Source: Planctomycetota bacterium (GTDB taxonomy: Bacteria; Planctomycetota; Planctomycetia; Pirellulales; PNKZ01). Taken from it: DNA of 64,000 bases. Made by a program: the position numbers and the translations under genes. The notes under the pieces were generated by a model, which had not been told where the DNA came from, made no database searches, and was given only the letters and a program-made list of their open reading frames with translations. This document shows, piece after piece, positions 30,633 through 40,001 of this stretch; within the stretch, counting starts at the first letter, position 1; each line of letters begins with the position of its first letter. The stretch is from NCBI GenBank assembly GCA_018242585.1, contig JAFEBQ010000019.1, positions 66,462 to 130,461 of the forward strand, in the 5' to 3' direction.

Positions 30633-31124
30633 CTATGGGGCATCAAAATTCTCAGCTGGGACGAATGTTGAAGCCGCTGCCAGTTGCTGCGCGAGCGACT
30701 TTTGCTGAGGCTTGTCGTTTGGCCAACCCAAAACGTCGGCATGATTCGGATTGCCATCCAAAAGCGTCTCTTCAACCCTTAATTCGAGCGAGAGACAACT
30801 TTGCACCGATACGTCAGCGCGGCCATATAGCGTTCGGCGGGTTACATCTGCGACCGCATGGCCAATTCGCCATAGGTCTGCTATTGCGAGCGAGCGATGG
30901 CGCGTCACCGATAGATCAAGGCGTGTGTGGTGCGGCATGAACGCCTTGTACCGCACTTTTCCATCGCTTCCAAACCAGTCGCTTTGCAGGAGAAAGCGAG
31001 CGAGAAGCTCGGCGGGAGCAACTTGTTCGGTATTAGCGCTGCTGGAATCGGTCGTTGAGCCCGACTCGCCGGATGAGCGACAAAATAGTTTCAGGAACTT
31101 CGCCAAAAAATGGCTCTGTGCCAT
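30633..31124 (-). CDS. Unknown protein, third gene of TIGR04255 cassette
   Basis: A conserved-looking protein of up to 163 residues. Its core (LLARFLLQSDWFGSDGKVRYKAFMP; RTLYGRADVSVQ; HADVLGWPNDKPQQKSLAQQLAAAS) recalls a recurrent bacterial hypothetical family whose C terminus reads HA-x-x-x-GWP. The start is uncertain: the core begins after the end of the upstream gene (31033), yet no good start codon is near, and the first ATG in frame (31124) overlaps the upstream gene by 92 bp in another frame. A frameshift-coupled product is possible. Function unknown. Confidence 0.65.
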   Translation of the reverse strand: MAQSHFLAKFLKLFCRSSGESGSTTDSSSANTEQVAPAELLARFLLQSDWFGSDGKVRYKAFMPHHTRLDLSVTRHRSLAIADLWRIGHAVADVTRRTLYGRADVSVQSCLSLELRVEETLLDGNPNHADVLGWPNDKPQQKSLAQQLAAASTFVPAENFDAP

Positions 31125-31509
31125 AGCTCGGATAAGCGCCAAACAACGCCGCATAATGCAAATTTGCCTCCGGGGTAATGCTGATCGATACCGTCGACCG
31201 TGGTGAACGGTGCCAATCCAACGTAATTTGCCCGTCAGTCTCCACGCCCACTTCGGGGAGTGGACAGTCCCACGGTAATGATCGCAACAGCCGTTCTGCG
31301 TTGTAGCAGCTGGCATCCTCAACCGCCAAAGCGCCGTCGCCGTCCCAGTTGGGCAACTGGCAATCCTGGCAGACCCGATTTAGCTCGCGAAGGGCCGAAC
31401 CAATGCCCAATGACTCCGAGTCAACAAAACGCTCGATTTCTTCCCGCGTTAATTTCTCAACGGCAATTGCCTCGTCGCTAAACGCGGTTGGCACATCCAA
31501 TGCTAGCAC
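31033..31509 (-). CDS. Unknown protein, second gene of TIGR04255 cassette
   Basis: A 158-residue acidic protein. The central part (LPNWDGDGALAVEDASCYNAERLLRSLPWDCPLPEVGVETDGQITLDW is a recognisable recurring pattern: a WDG-x-GA motif, a helix, and then a GQITLDWH strand pair) suggests a small alpha/beta domain of no named function. The start is GTG 31509, two bases after the stop of the TIGR04255 gene, so the pair is tightly coupled. The next gene overlaps its end in a different frame. Confidence 0.72.
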   Translation of the reverse strand: MLALDVPTAFSDEAIAVEKLTREEIERFVDSESLGIGSALRELNRVCQDCQLPNWDGDGALAVEDASCYNAERLLRSLPWDCPLPEVGVETDGQITLDWHRSPRSTVSISITPEANLHYAALFGAYPSYGTEPFFGEVPETILSLIRRVGLNDRFQQR

Positions 31510-31511
31510 GG

Positions 31512-32291
31512 CTATTCCCCCGGATGGAGTTGTTCGATCGCTTCCGGCTTGAGCAACTCAAAAAAGACCTTGTTCTTTAACCATCGGAATTTGGCGAGTC
31601 GATCCGCTAGTGCTCCATCATCGCATGTAAACGGCTCATTCGTAAAGACATCAATGTCAATAATGAGCCCGGCCGAACTTGTTTGCCCAGGGCGCGCCGG
31701 CTGTTCCGTCTTGGCAACATTTACTCCCAACGATTCACCTGGCACGGCAAACGTACTGCGATACAAGAACCCTTGTAGTGTCAGGTTGGCGGGGCAGGTT
31801 GGTGGATCGCGGAGTACTTGATCGATTGTGACCGCCGCGCTCAATGACAGCCGATTGATAAACCGCACGCCCAGCCGACTGACCTCGTTAGTCTGAGCTA
31901 AATCGACAAAGACGTGCCACAGACGGGTCGCTTCAGCGGAAAACGTCTCCCAGTTGCTATAGGGCTTCAGCCTACTTACCGCCAAACCGTTACGGCTGAA
32001 GACAGCAACATTGAGGCGGTCGTCGGTGGTCAAACGCAGTCCCTGCCATGAATTGTCCTGCGTTGAAGCGACCGCTGGATGAGCCCCGGTTAAAGAGGCC
32101 TGCAGATGAAACTGCAAGGCTCTCAATTGCTCGCGTTGAGAGTATTCGGGTAGCCGATTCGCCAATTCGGCATGAATGGTGCTTCCGGTCCAAGCGGCCA
32201 CGGGTCGCGACTGCCAATTGAAGACCGCCTCGACAATGGGCGCATCGCCCAAGTGCGGAAATGTTTCGTTCAAGTCGAGATGAAATGCCAC
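31512..32291 (-). CDS. TIGR04255 family protein
   Basis: A 259-residue protein of the sporadically distributed TIGR04255 family, recognised by the N-terminal APIVEAVFNWQ motif, LRLTTDDRLNVAVFSRNGLAVSRLKPY in the middle, RLGVRFINRL and a C-terminal IDIDVFTNEP. The biochemical function of the family is not known. It starts a compact three-gene leftward cassette. Sporadic distribution and lower GC than its neighbours fit acquisition by transfer, and genes of this kind often sit in defence islands (inference). Confidence 0.8.
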   Translation of the reverse strand: MAFHLDLNETFPHLGDAPIVEAVFNWQSRPVAAWTGSTIHAELANRLPEYSQREQLRALQFHLQASLTGAHPAVASTQDNSWQGLRLTTDDRLNVAVFSRNGLAVSRLKPYSNWETFSAEATRLWHVFVDLAQTNEVSRLGVRFINRLSLSAAVTIDQVLRDPPTCPANLTLQGFLYRSTFAVPGESLGVNVAKTEQPARPGQTSSAGLIIDIDVFTNEPFTCDDGALADRLAKFRWLKNKVFFELLKPEAIEQLHPGE

Positions 32292-32592
32292 GGCCGTAAT
32301 CTCGTCTTAAGGGGTTGAGGGCGTACCCTTTCGCGGTTAGCTATTTTACCGGCGTTATGCTGACGCGCCGAACAGACTATTAGGTCATCACCGAGTCCTT
32401 CGTCCTCTCGGCAAATTGTATCCGCAAAGCGTTGGTCGGCTCATCTTGGGCAGGCAACAGGGAATCGGTCGCGGGAAAAACTACGGCTAGTAGCGGACGA
32501 TCATTTCAAACGCGCGATTCACAGTGACGATCAAGCGACTCAATCAATGCACGCCAAGATTCGCGGCAACTTGTAAGCGCCGAAGCCAGCGC
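32292..32592. other. Intergenic region between cassette and tRNA terminator
   Basis: About 300 bp of lower GC than the neighbouring genes, with no credible gene. It should hold the promoter of the TIGR04255 cassette; no clear element was recognised. Confidence 0.5.
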
Positions 32593-32620
32593 AAAAGAAA
32601 GCCCCGGTTTTGCCGGGGCT
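32593..32620 (-). terminator. Rho-independent terminator of the tRNA-Glu gene
   Basis: Read on the minus strand: AGCCCCGG, loop CAAAA, CCGGGGCT, then TTTCTTTT. It lies 36 bp after the tRNA 3' end. Confidence 0.85.
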
Positions 32621-32655
32621 TGCTAATTCTTGCGACTACTTGCAACAATGCACAG

Positions 32656-32728
32656 TACCCCTACGGGGATTCGAACCCCGGTTACCGGACTGAGAACCCG
32701 GTGTCCTAGGCCTCTAGACGATAGGGGC
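32656..32728 (-). tRNA. tRNA-Glu (anticodon CTC)
   Basis: The minus strand reads GCCCCTATCGTCTAGAGGCC at the 5' end, with D arm, anticodon loop TTCTCAG (anticodon CTC, for GAG) and T loop GGTTCGAATCC. The acceptor stem closes with a G-U first pair, and the discriminator is A. CCA is not encoded. Size 73 nt. The overall sequence closely follows the E. coli tRNA-Glu pattern. Confidence 0.93.
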
Positions 32729-32959
32729 GTGTCGCCTGCGCCCCTGGCGGCTACCCGCCCGGGCGAAACGAACTTTTATCTTTACGGCGACCCCCCAGGT
32801 TGTCAACCGGCCCGGTGGACCGCGAAATCGCAGGATAATGAGGGAAATGCTGAGTGATGAGTGGCCATTGCTTCCCCATTCATCAATCATCACTCCGCAT
32901 TCATCACTTCCCCCCGTGGTGTCGTCGTGGTTGGTCTTCTTCCGCACGCGCATTGCCGC

Positions 32960-34537
32960 CTAGTTCGTCTCGCCGCTCGTTGTCGGTTCCGGCGGCGGTA
33001 ACGACCGGAGCCAGTCGTCCCACTCGCGCTGCGCTTGCTGGTCGATCGACTTGCGGCTTTGATTCAGCGCGTACTGCACCAGCGCGCCCATCTGGGGGTC
33101 GAGCCGGCGGCGGATCGGCGACAACTGGGCCAGCGCCTGGGCCGAGCCGGCCGAGTCACCCTGCATCGCTCGCACGACGGCGATGCCCGCCAGTCCGAAC
33201 GCACGGAACTCTTCGTTGCCGGCCGACGTGCGGCGGGCCAGTTGCTCGCAAATGGCCAGCGCCTCGTGCGGGCGATGGTGCCGCAAGTAGTAACGTGCCA
33301 ACTCTTGCTGCGACCGCGGCACAAAATACTCGTCGGCGGGGAAGTACCGCTCGACGCTTTGCAGCCAGGCTTCCTGGTTGACCGATTGCATCTGGGCCAC
33401 GACAAATTGCTCGCGCGCGTCGGGATAGCGCGGCACGTCGGCGGCGCTGCCGTGCGCCAACAAAGGACGTTCGCGCGTCAGCCAAGCCGCGCCGGCGCCA
33501 ATGACGGCCGCAATCACACAACCAATTGCCAACCGCCCCACGGCGCGGCGGCGCTGTTGCTGGGCCAGTGCGACGGTCTTCATCACCGCGGTCAGTTGCT
33601 GCCGAGCCTGTTGGCGGCCGGCCAGATCGTCATCGGCCAACCCTTCCAGGGCTTCGATCTCGGCCCCCGACGCTTCGCCGTCGGCCAGCAAGGGTCGCAG
33701 GTCGCGCAACAGTTCGCGGGCCGACTGGTAGCGATCGGCCGGTGACTTGGCCAGCAGCTTATGCACCACGCGACACAACGCCGGCGGCAGATCGGGGCGC
33801 AGGGTCTCGAGCCGCGGCGGCGACGACTTCAAATGTTGCACCGCCACGCCCAGCGCCGTGTCGGCCGTGAACGGCGGCGCGCCGGCCAGGACGTGAAACG
33901 TGGTTACGCCGAGCGAATAGAGATCGCTGCGCGGATCGGTCTCGCGCCCTTCGACTTGCTCGGGGCTCATGTACAGCGGCGTGCCGAGCGTCATGCCAAC
34001 TTGTGTCAGCCGCAGCGCCGCCTGATCTTGCGTCAATCGCGCCAGGCCGAAGTCGGCGACTTTCACCTCGCCGCTGCGCGCGAGCATGATGTTCTCGGGC
34101 TTGATATCGCGATGCACGATGCCGCGCTCGGCGGCTTTCTGGAGCGCCAGGGCCACTTGTCGCAACACGGTGACGGCTTGCGCGGCGTCGAGCGGTCCAT
34201 GGCGCGAGACGACGTCGCGCAGGTTCTGGCCGGCGACGTATTCCTGGGCAATGTAGTGAACGCCGTCGCGACAGCCGACTTCGTAGATCTGCACGATGTT
34301 GGCGTGGACCAGCGCCGCGGCCGCCTGCGCCTCGTGATGAAAGCGGTCGACGTAGGTGGCGTCGCCGGCCAGGCTGCTGCGCAGCACCTTGATGGCCACC
34401 GGTCGGCGCAGCGAGACCTGCTCGGCCAGATAAACCTCGGCCATTGCCCCTTGGCCCAAGCGACGCAGCAACTGGTAGTCGCCCAACGCCTGCCCGGCGA
34501 GATCAGGTTCGTCGGGAGTAGCAGGGGAGTCGGGCAT
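32960..34537 (-). CDS. Membrane-anchored Ser/Thr protein kinase
   Basis: A 525-residue Hanks-type kinase. Kinase domain (residues ~20-285): GQGAMAEVYLA glycine loop, VAIKVL Lys, HRDIKPENIM catalytic loop, DFGLA metal motif and TPLYMSPEQ. One membrane span near 335-355 (AIGCVIAAVIGAGAAWL) is followed by a ~160-residue extracytoplasmic TPR-like sensor (LARYYLRHHRPHEALAICEQL). Planctomycetes have many such kinases. Substrates cannot be inferred; the gene stands alone. Confidence 0.93.
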   Translation of the reverse strand: MPDSPATPDEPDLAGQALGDYQLLRRLGQGAMAEVYLAEQVSLRRPVAIKVLRSSLAGDATYVDRFHHEAQAAAALVHANIVQIYEVGCRDGVHYIAQEYVAGQNLRDVVSRHGPLDAAQAVTVLRQVALALQKAAERGIVHRDIKPENIMLARSGEVKVADFGLARLTQDQAALRLTQVGMTLGTPLYMSPEQVEGRETDPRSDLYSLGVTTFHVLAGAPPFTADTALGVAVQHLKSSPPRLETLRPDLPPALCRVVHKLLAKSPADRYQSARELLRDLRPLLADGEASGAEIEALEGLADDDLAGRQQARQQLTAVMKTVALAQQQRRRAVGRLAIGCVIAAVIGAGAAWLTRERPLLAHGSAADVPRYPDAREQFVVAQMQSVNQEAWLQSVERYFPADEYFVPRSQQELARYYLRHHRPHEALAICEQLARRTSAGNEEFRAFGLAGIAVVRAMQGDSAGSAQALAQLSPIRRRLDPQMGALVQYALNQSRKSIDQQAQREWDDWLRSLPPPEPTTSGETN

Positions 34538-34547
34538 AGGGGGAGAG

Positions 34548-34680
34548 AAGTTGCTAGTTGCTGGTTGCTAGTTGCAAGTGAGATGCTGCTGTCGTGTGTC
34601 GTTTGGACAATTGCATGGAGTCGTTCATTTCGATTCGAGCTCTTCTTTGCTAGCAACCAGCAACTAGCCGCTAGCAACTT
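34548..34680. repeat. AGTTGCTAGTTGC inverted repeats, copy 1
   Basis: AAGTTGCTAGTTGCTGG-type units (34548-34576) face TTGCTAGCAACCAGCAACTAG-type units (34647-34680). Related copies flank 47860-47985. They can form a long imperfect hairpin upstream of the kinase gene. Confidence 0.72.
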
Positions 34681-34969
34681 CTGGCCCGCAAAGTTTTCCC
34701 AGTCTTCGGGCGCGCCACAGCCAGCAAGTTAGTAATTCAAGGCAAACTCAATTGGGCGTTAAGCCTTGACGATTGTAGCTAATGGTGCAGTCGAGAGCGA
34801 ACTGCCGGTGGCGCGCGACCATAGCGTTGGCGTAGCGTCTGCCGGGGCGCTGTCGAAGGGACAAGCGACAACCCTGCCCGCAAACTTTCCCACCGTAAGC
34901 GCCGCGAAATCTTACCCGCGATTTCCCCGGCGGCACACCCGACCCAGCTTCGAGACGGCAACCCCGACG

Positions 34970-37900
34970 ATGCGTAGTCACCAGCACCGGATCGAGACCA
35001 CGGCGCGCGCTGGCCGAGCGCCAGCGCGCACGAGCGGTCAGCGGCTGCGCACGCGGACGATCGTCGCCACGCTGGTGGTGGCACTGATCGCCACGTCGGC
35101 CTGGGGCGCCGGCACTTATACCGTGGATCGTTCGACCGACACGGGCACCGGTGATGGTACCAGCAACTCGGGTTCGCTGAGTTACGTCATCAATCTGGCC
35201 AACGGCGATCCCGGCAGCACGATCATCTTTAGCGTGGCCACGGTTTCGCTGTCGGGCACCGCGCCGGCCATCACCGCGAACACGATCATCAATGGCCTGG
35301 TCGGTGGCAACAGCGTGGTGATTCAAGGCAACAATCACCAGGCGTTCACGGTGAATGCCGGCCTGACCGTGTCGTTCAGCAATATGATGATCACCGGCTC
35401 GCACGTCGAAGGTGGCGCCGGCGGCGCGGGAGACGGCGCCGGCACCGGCGGCGGCGGTGGTGGTTTGGGCTCGGGCGGCGGCATCTACGTCGCCAGCGAC
35501 AACTCGGCGACGGTCTCGTTCGTCACCTTGAACAATGTGCAGTTCACCAATAACAGCGTCAAAGGTGGCGACGGCGGCGCTGCCGGCACGGGCGCCGGCA
35601 CCGGCTCGAACCTGGGGGGCGCCGGCGGCAACTTCAACGCCGTCGACAGCACGCCAGGAGGCACCTTTTACAACACCGGCGGTGGCACGGCCACCACGGG
35701 CAACGGCAACGGCGCCACCTATGGCGGTGGCGGTTCGGGCGCGGGGACTAGCGGCTCGACCGGCGGCAGTAACAACAACTTTGGCGGCGGCAACGGCGGC
35801 GCGCCGGGTGTCGGCGGCGGCGGCGGCAACGGCCTGGGCGGCGCCATCTTCATCGCCAATGGCAGCGTCACCACGTTTAGCGGCAACTCGTCGGCCGATA
35901 GCACCAACACCGCCGCGGCCGGCCTGGGCAACGGCGCCGGCACCACCAATGGCGGCGCGAATGGTGGCGGCATTTACGTCGGCATCGGTTCGACGGGTAT
36001 CTTCGACAATTCCACGGCTCAGACCTATTCGGGTGACATCTACAACAACGGCCAGGTGATCATTCAAGGAACCGCGGCCGGCACGATTACCTTCACTGGC
36101 AACAACGCCAACAATTCCACGAGCTCGGCCGCGGTGTTGGTCAGCACCGGCACATTGGCGGGTACCACGCTGGGTATCGAAGGGAATGTTACCAACAACT
36201 CCCACGTGCTATTCAGCCAGAACGGGTCAGGCACGTTCTTTGGCACCATGGTCGGCACTGGCGATGTGACGATCACGAGTTCGGGGACGATCGTCTTCAA
36301 CAACGGGCTGACCGGAGTTGCCAACTCCTATTCCGGCGGCACCACGATCCTCAGCGGCGCGCTGCAAGGAAACACGGACAACGTCCAGGGAAACATCAAC
36401 GTCGCCACGAATTCGGCGGTGATCTTTTCCAACTTCACCGGCACCACGTCAGGCACCTATGCCGGCAACATGTTTGGTGGCGGCGCCGCCATCATCAACG
36501 CCAGCGGCGTCACGGTGAACTTCACCGGCAGCAACACCTACTCGGGAGGCACGGCCGTGCTGGCCGGCACCCTGAGCGGCACCACCGCCGGCGTGCAAGG
36601 CAACATCACCAACGAATCGAACGTCACCTTCAACCAGGCGACCAACGGCACCTACAGCGGCAACATGTCGGGCACCGGCAGCGTGAACATCATCGGCACC
36701 GGGACCGTCAACTTCACCGGTACCAACAACTACACCGGTGGCACCACCGTCAGCGGCGGCACCCTGAGCGGCACGACTACTGGCATCCAGGGGAACATCG
36801 TCAACAACACCAACGTCACCTTCGCCCAGACCACCGATGGTTCGTACACCGGCAACATGTCGGGCTCGGGCACGGTTGCCGTCAACGGCACCGCGACGGT
36901 GACCGTCTCGGGGGTGAACTCCTACAACGGCGGCACCACCGTCACCAACGGCACGCTGGCCGGCACAACCAGCGCCATCCAAGGCAACATCACCAACAAT
37001 GCCAACGTCAACTTCAGCCAGTCGACCAACGGGGCTTATACCGGCAACATGACCGGCACTGGCAACGTGTATAAGAGCGGCTCGGGCACGACCACCTTCT
37101 CGGGCACGAACAACTACTCGGGCACGACCGAAATCCAGGGCGGCACGTTGTTCCTGGCCTCGTCGATCGCCAGCAACACCACGATCGACGCCGGCGGCAC
37201 GTTGGGGGGCAACTCGACGATCACGGGCAACCTGACCAACAATGGCACGATCGCCCAGGCTGGCTCGATCGCCACGTTGACGGTCACCGGCACGTTGACC
37301 GACGGCTCGTCATCGAACACCGTCGTGCGGATGAGTGGCAGCGGCAACACGGCCGGCGTGAACAACGACCTGGTCAGCGTCGGTGGCAACGTCACCCTGG
37401 GAGGACACGTCAAAATCTCGCCGCAAAGCGGCACGTTTGCCCCCGGCACGGTGTACACATTCTTGAACTATGGCACCTCGGGCGCGGGTTCGCGCGGCGG
37501 CACGACATTCGCCGACATCACCAGCAACTCGCCGCTGTTGAATGCCTCGCTGGTTTATGACGACGCGGCCAAGGCGGTCGAGTTCGTCATCACGACGAAC
37601 TTTGCCAACGCGGGCGGAACGTATAACCAGCAGCAAGTCGGCTCGGCCCTCGACCAGGTGAGCGCCAGCGCCACCGGCGACTTGTCGAACGTAATCAACG
37701 CGATCACCGGGCTCGACACCACTTCGGCGCGACGAGCGTTTTCAATGCTCGGCGGCGAGATTTACGGCACGACGGCGCAACTTGAGATTCAGAACACCGT
37801 CTACCTGTACCAGTTGCTGCGCCGCGCCGCGGCCGCGCCTGACAACGACACCGGTTCCTCGCTGCCGTCGTTGGCGCCGCCGCCACCACCCATCGCCACC

Positions 37901-38851
37901 GCCGACAATGACGACAGCGACAAGCAAATCGCCCTGGTCAGCTACGACAAGGAATCGGGCGAGGCGAAGATCCACTTTGTCGAGCCCCGCTGCCGCACCC
38001 GCTGGCAAGGCTCATTCCAGGGCTATGGCCTGGGGGGCAACGTGGCCAGCGACGGCAACGCCAGCAGCGCCACCTATGGCTTTGGCGGCTCGCTGGTCAA
38101 TCTGCACCGCAACCTGGACGATTGCACGCGGTTGGGCGCGTTCGCCGCCTACTCGTCGGTGATGGTGCGGGCCAGCGACGTGCTGCAAACCAATCGTGGC
38201 TCGGACGGACAGATCGGCACTTACCTGCGCCGCGACAACGGCCGAGTGTTCGCGATGGGGGCCGGCTCGGTCGGCTTCGACGGTTACAGCGCCGTTCGGG
38301 CCATCAACTTCGGCGGCATCGACCGAACCGCCACGGGACGCTACTCGGGCTGGCAAGCGACCGCCTACGGCGAAATCGGCACGCGGTTCAATGTCTGGCG
38401 CAGTTGGATGCTCGAACCATATGCCGGCCTGCAATACATCTATCTGCGGCAGAACGCCTTGAACGAAGGGGGCGCCAACTCGGTCGACCTGGTCACCAGC
38501 GGCAACAATACGAACGCGCTGCGCAATCTGCTGGGGACGCGGCTGGTGTTCGCCGATCGAATGGGCTGGTTCCGCCTGGCCCCCGGCTCGCGCTACAACA
38601 CCGAACTGCGGGCTACCTGGCTGCACGAGTACAACGCGCCGGTCACCACGCTGAACGCGGTGTTCGCCGGCAGCACCGGTGTGAACTTCGCGACGCAAGG
38701 GCTCAACTTCGGCCGCAACTGGGCCATCCTCGGCGGCGGCTTCGGCTGGGACATCAACCCGCGGACTCGGGCGTTCGTGAACTACGACCTGCAAGTCAAC
38801 TCGCTCCAGACGTTCCACGTCGGCTCCGGCGGGCTGACGTATTCGTACTAA
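34970..38851 (+). CDS. Autotransporter adhesin with PATR-type repeats
   Basis: A 1293-residue type Va autotransporter. An extended signal peptide is seen (TIVATLVVALIATSAWGAGTY, near residues 25-45). The passenger starts with a polymorphic outer-membrane-protein-like repeat part and a Gly/Asn-rich block. At least four ~60-70-residue passenger-associated units follow, each with NYSGGTTV-x-x-GTLSGTT ... QGNITNN ... NGTYSGNM. The last ~270 residues are a beta-barrel translocator ending SGGLTYSY, with terminal aromatic Tyr. Autotransporters need an outer membrane with the BAM machine. ATG 34970 is chosen as the start of the signal peptide. Confidence 0.9.
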   Translation: MRSHQHRIETTARAGRAPARTSGQRLRTRTIVATLVVALIATSAWGAGTYTVDRSTDTGTGDGTSNSGSLSYVINLANGDPGSTIIFSVATVSLSGTAPAITANTIINGLVGGNSVVIQGNNHQAFTVNAGLTVSFSNMMITGSHVEGGAGGAGDGAGTGGGGGGLGSGGGIYVASDNSATVSFVTLNNVQFTNNSVKGGDGGAAGTGAGTGSNLGGAGGNFNAVDSTPGGTFYNTGGGTATTGNGNGATYGGGGSGAGTSGSTGGSNNNFGGGNGGAPGVGGGGGNGLGGAIFIANGSVTTFSGNSSADSTNTAAAGLGNGAGTTNGGANGGGIYVGIGSTGIFDNSTAQTYSGDIYNNGQVIIQGTAAGTITFTGNNANNSTSSAAVLVSTGTLAGTTLGIEGNVTNNSHVLFSQNGSGTFFGTMVGTGDVTITSSGTIVFNNGLTGVANSYSGGTTILSGALQGNTDNVQGNINVATNSAVIFSNFTGTTSGTYAGNMFGGGAAIINASGVTVNFTGSNTYSGGTAVLAGTLSGTTAGVQGNITNESNVTFNQATNGTYSGNMSGTGSVNIIGTGTVNFTGTNNYTGGTTVSGGTLSGTTTGIQGNIVNNTNVTFAQTTDGSYTGNMSGSGTVAVNGTATVTVSGVNSYNGGTTVTNGTLAGTTSAIQGNITNNANVNFSQSTNGAYTGNMTGTGNVYKSGSGTTTFSGTNNYSGTTEIQGGTLFLASSIASNTTIDAGGTLGGNSTITGNLTNNGTIAQAGSIATLTVTGTLTDGSSSNTVVRMSGSGNTAGVNNDLVSVGGNVTLGGHVKISPQSGTFAPGTVYTFLNYGTSGAGSRGGTTFADITSNSPLLNASLVYDDAAKAVEFVITTNFANAGGTYNQQQVGSALDQVSASATGDLSNVINAITGLDTTSARRAFSMLGGEIYGTTAQLEIQNTVYLYQLLRRAAAAPDNDTGSSLPSLAPPPPPIATADNDDSDKQIALVSYDKESGEAKIHFVEPRCRTRWQGSFQGYGLGGNVASDGNASSATYGFGGSLVNLHRNLDDCTRLGAFAAYSSVMVRASDVLQTNRGSDGQIGTYLRRDNGRVFAMGAGSVGFDGYSAVRAINFGGIDRTATGRYSGWQATAYGEIGTRFNVWRSWMLEPYAGLQYIYLRQNALNEGGANSVDLVTSGNNTNALRNLLGTRLVFADRMGWFRLAPGSRYNTELRATWLHEYNAPVTTLNAVFAGSTGVNFATQGLNFGRNWAILGGGFGWDINPRTRAFVNYDLQVNSLQTFHVGSGGLTYSY

Positions 38852-39126
38852 GTTGGCCCGTGGTCCGTGGTCAGTAGTCCGTTGCTGGGGAAGGCCGGCG
38901 ATTGGCACGTGGCTGACGTTGGGACGCAATTGGCCATCGTTGCTATCTTCGATGCAACGCTTCCCATCATCCCGACCTGGATTTGAACCAGAGTTAAGGC
39001 CTTCAAGGGGCCTCGGATGGTCCATTACCCACCAGGATATTTATTTGGGCATATCTGTTAATCCGGACAAACGCTCACGGTTCAATGCACGTTGGTGATC
39101 GACAAGGCCTAATTCGTTGGGCAACC

Positions 39127-39654
39127 ATGACCACAAGCCGATTCCTAAGCTGGCTCTACCTCACCGCAACGATTGCGGTGATCGCTTGGGAGGCGTCTTC
39201 AGTGCCCTGGAAAGCAGAATGCGTAATAGATCGCCACAATTTAAGCATGCACCTTTCACCTCATCCAGTCTGGGCACCGCCCCGTTCACCAGCCTATTCC
39301 GAGTTCCAGGCGGCATTTCATTCCTTGATCGAAATGCCACCAAACTCAACTTCGATTTCGGTACGTGTTCTATGGGGCGCTGCCGCCATCGAAGTTGTCT
39401 TGATGTTTTGGGTAGTCTCCATTCTGGTCGCGCTGGTGTCGTTTATGGAGAATCCTAGACGAATTGAGTTCCCTGTAGTCTTTGCCAGATCGTTTGCCCT
39501 GTGTTTGACTTTCGCGGCAGGGTCTTGCTTCGTGCTTTATGTAATCGTAGGCGGTTGGGGCCCGCCGTTTCCCGAATTCTTTGCCGTCTGCGGTCTGGTC
39601 GCAGGTGCATTCTTCGGATTTCAAAAGCTGTTAAACAGGAACGCGAGGGCTTGA
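39127..39654 (+). CDS. Unknown multi-span membrane protein
   Basis: A 175-residue protein with four likely spans: FLSWLYLTATIAVIAWEA, VLWGAAAIEVVLMFWVVSILVALV, ARSFALCLTFAAGSCFVLYVIV and FFAVCGLVAGAFFGF. The N-terminal loop with Cys and Pro residues probably lies outside. It matches no family I recognise. Lower GC than surrounding genes, and it sits 220 bp before the REP/RAYT region. ATG 39127 is the start of the first span; a longer frame opens at 39085. Confidence 0.6.
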   Translation: MTTSRFLSWLYLTATIAVIAWEASSVPWKAECVIDRHNLSMHLSPHPVWAPPRSPAYSEFQAAFHSLIEMPPNSTSISVRVLWGAAAIEVVLMFWVVSILVALVSFMENPRRIEFPVVFARSFALCLTFAAGSCFVLYVIVGGWGPPFPEFFAVCGLVAGAFFGFQKLLNRNARA

Positions 39655-39758
39655 GCCGGGCATGATGGCTTTCCAGATCACCTGCCTTACAACGGGCACG
39701 CTCTCGTCCAGGTGAACGGTCTGAGCTGTGCTCTTGAGCTTGATCCGTCCTGGGGATG

Positions 39759-39790
39759 GGTGGCGGGGTCAGAGCGCAGCGATGGCCCCG
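39759..39790. repeat. 32-bp dispersed repeat, copy 2
   Basis: Differs from the copy at 20385-20416 at one internal position (A for G after AGAGCGC). Confidence 0.7.
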
Positions 39791-39876
39791 AGGGGTTGTC
39801 GCGAATCAAGGCGCTGCGCTTAACCATTCGGACGGAATGAGATCAAGCGCAATCGGCGATTCGTGGTCATGAAGCC

Positions 39877-39975
39877 GTAGGTCAGGCCTTGGCCTGACAC
39901 AAATGTGGCATCCATTGTGACCGGGGCGTCTACATAGTGCCACGCACAACAATGTCAGGCCAAGGCCTGACCTAC
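39877..39975. repeat. REP pair (BIME) left of the RAYT gene
   Basis: GTAG plus GTCAGGCC-TT-GGCCTGAC at the left end and its mirror, ending CTAC, at the right, with ~56 bp between. Differs from the pair at 40613-40712 at only three positions, all in the middle. The element lies 26 bp past the end of the RAYT gene. Confidence 0.92.
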
Positions 39976-40001
39976 GGTGGTTCTCAACTGTTCACGACGA
40001 G

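Noticed and set aside
32524..32709. 61-codon rightward frame
   Set aside because: Runs through the tRNA-Glu gene and its terminator on the other strand.
35400..37200. Repeats suggesting a CRISPR array
   Set aside because: They are coding repeats of the autotransporter passenger, variable in length and sequence; no fixed repeat-spacer pattern exists in the window.
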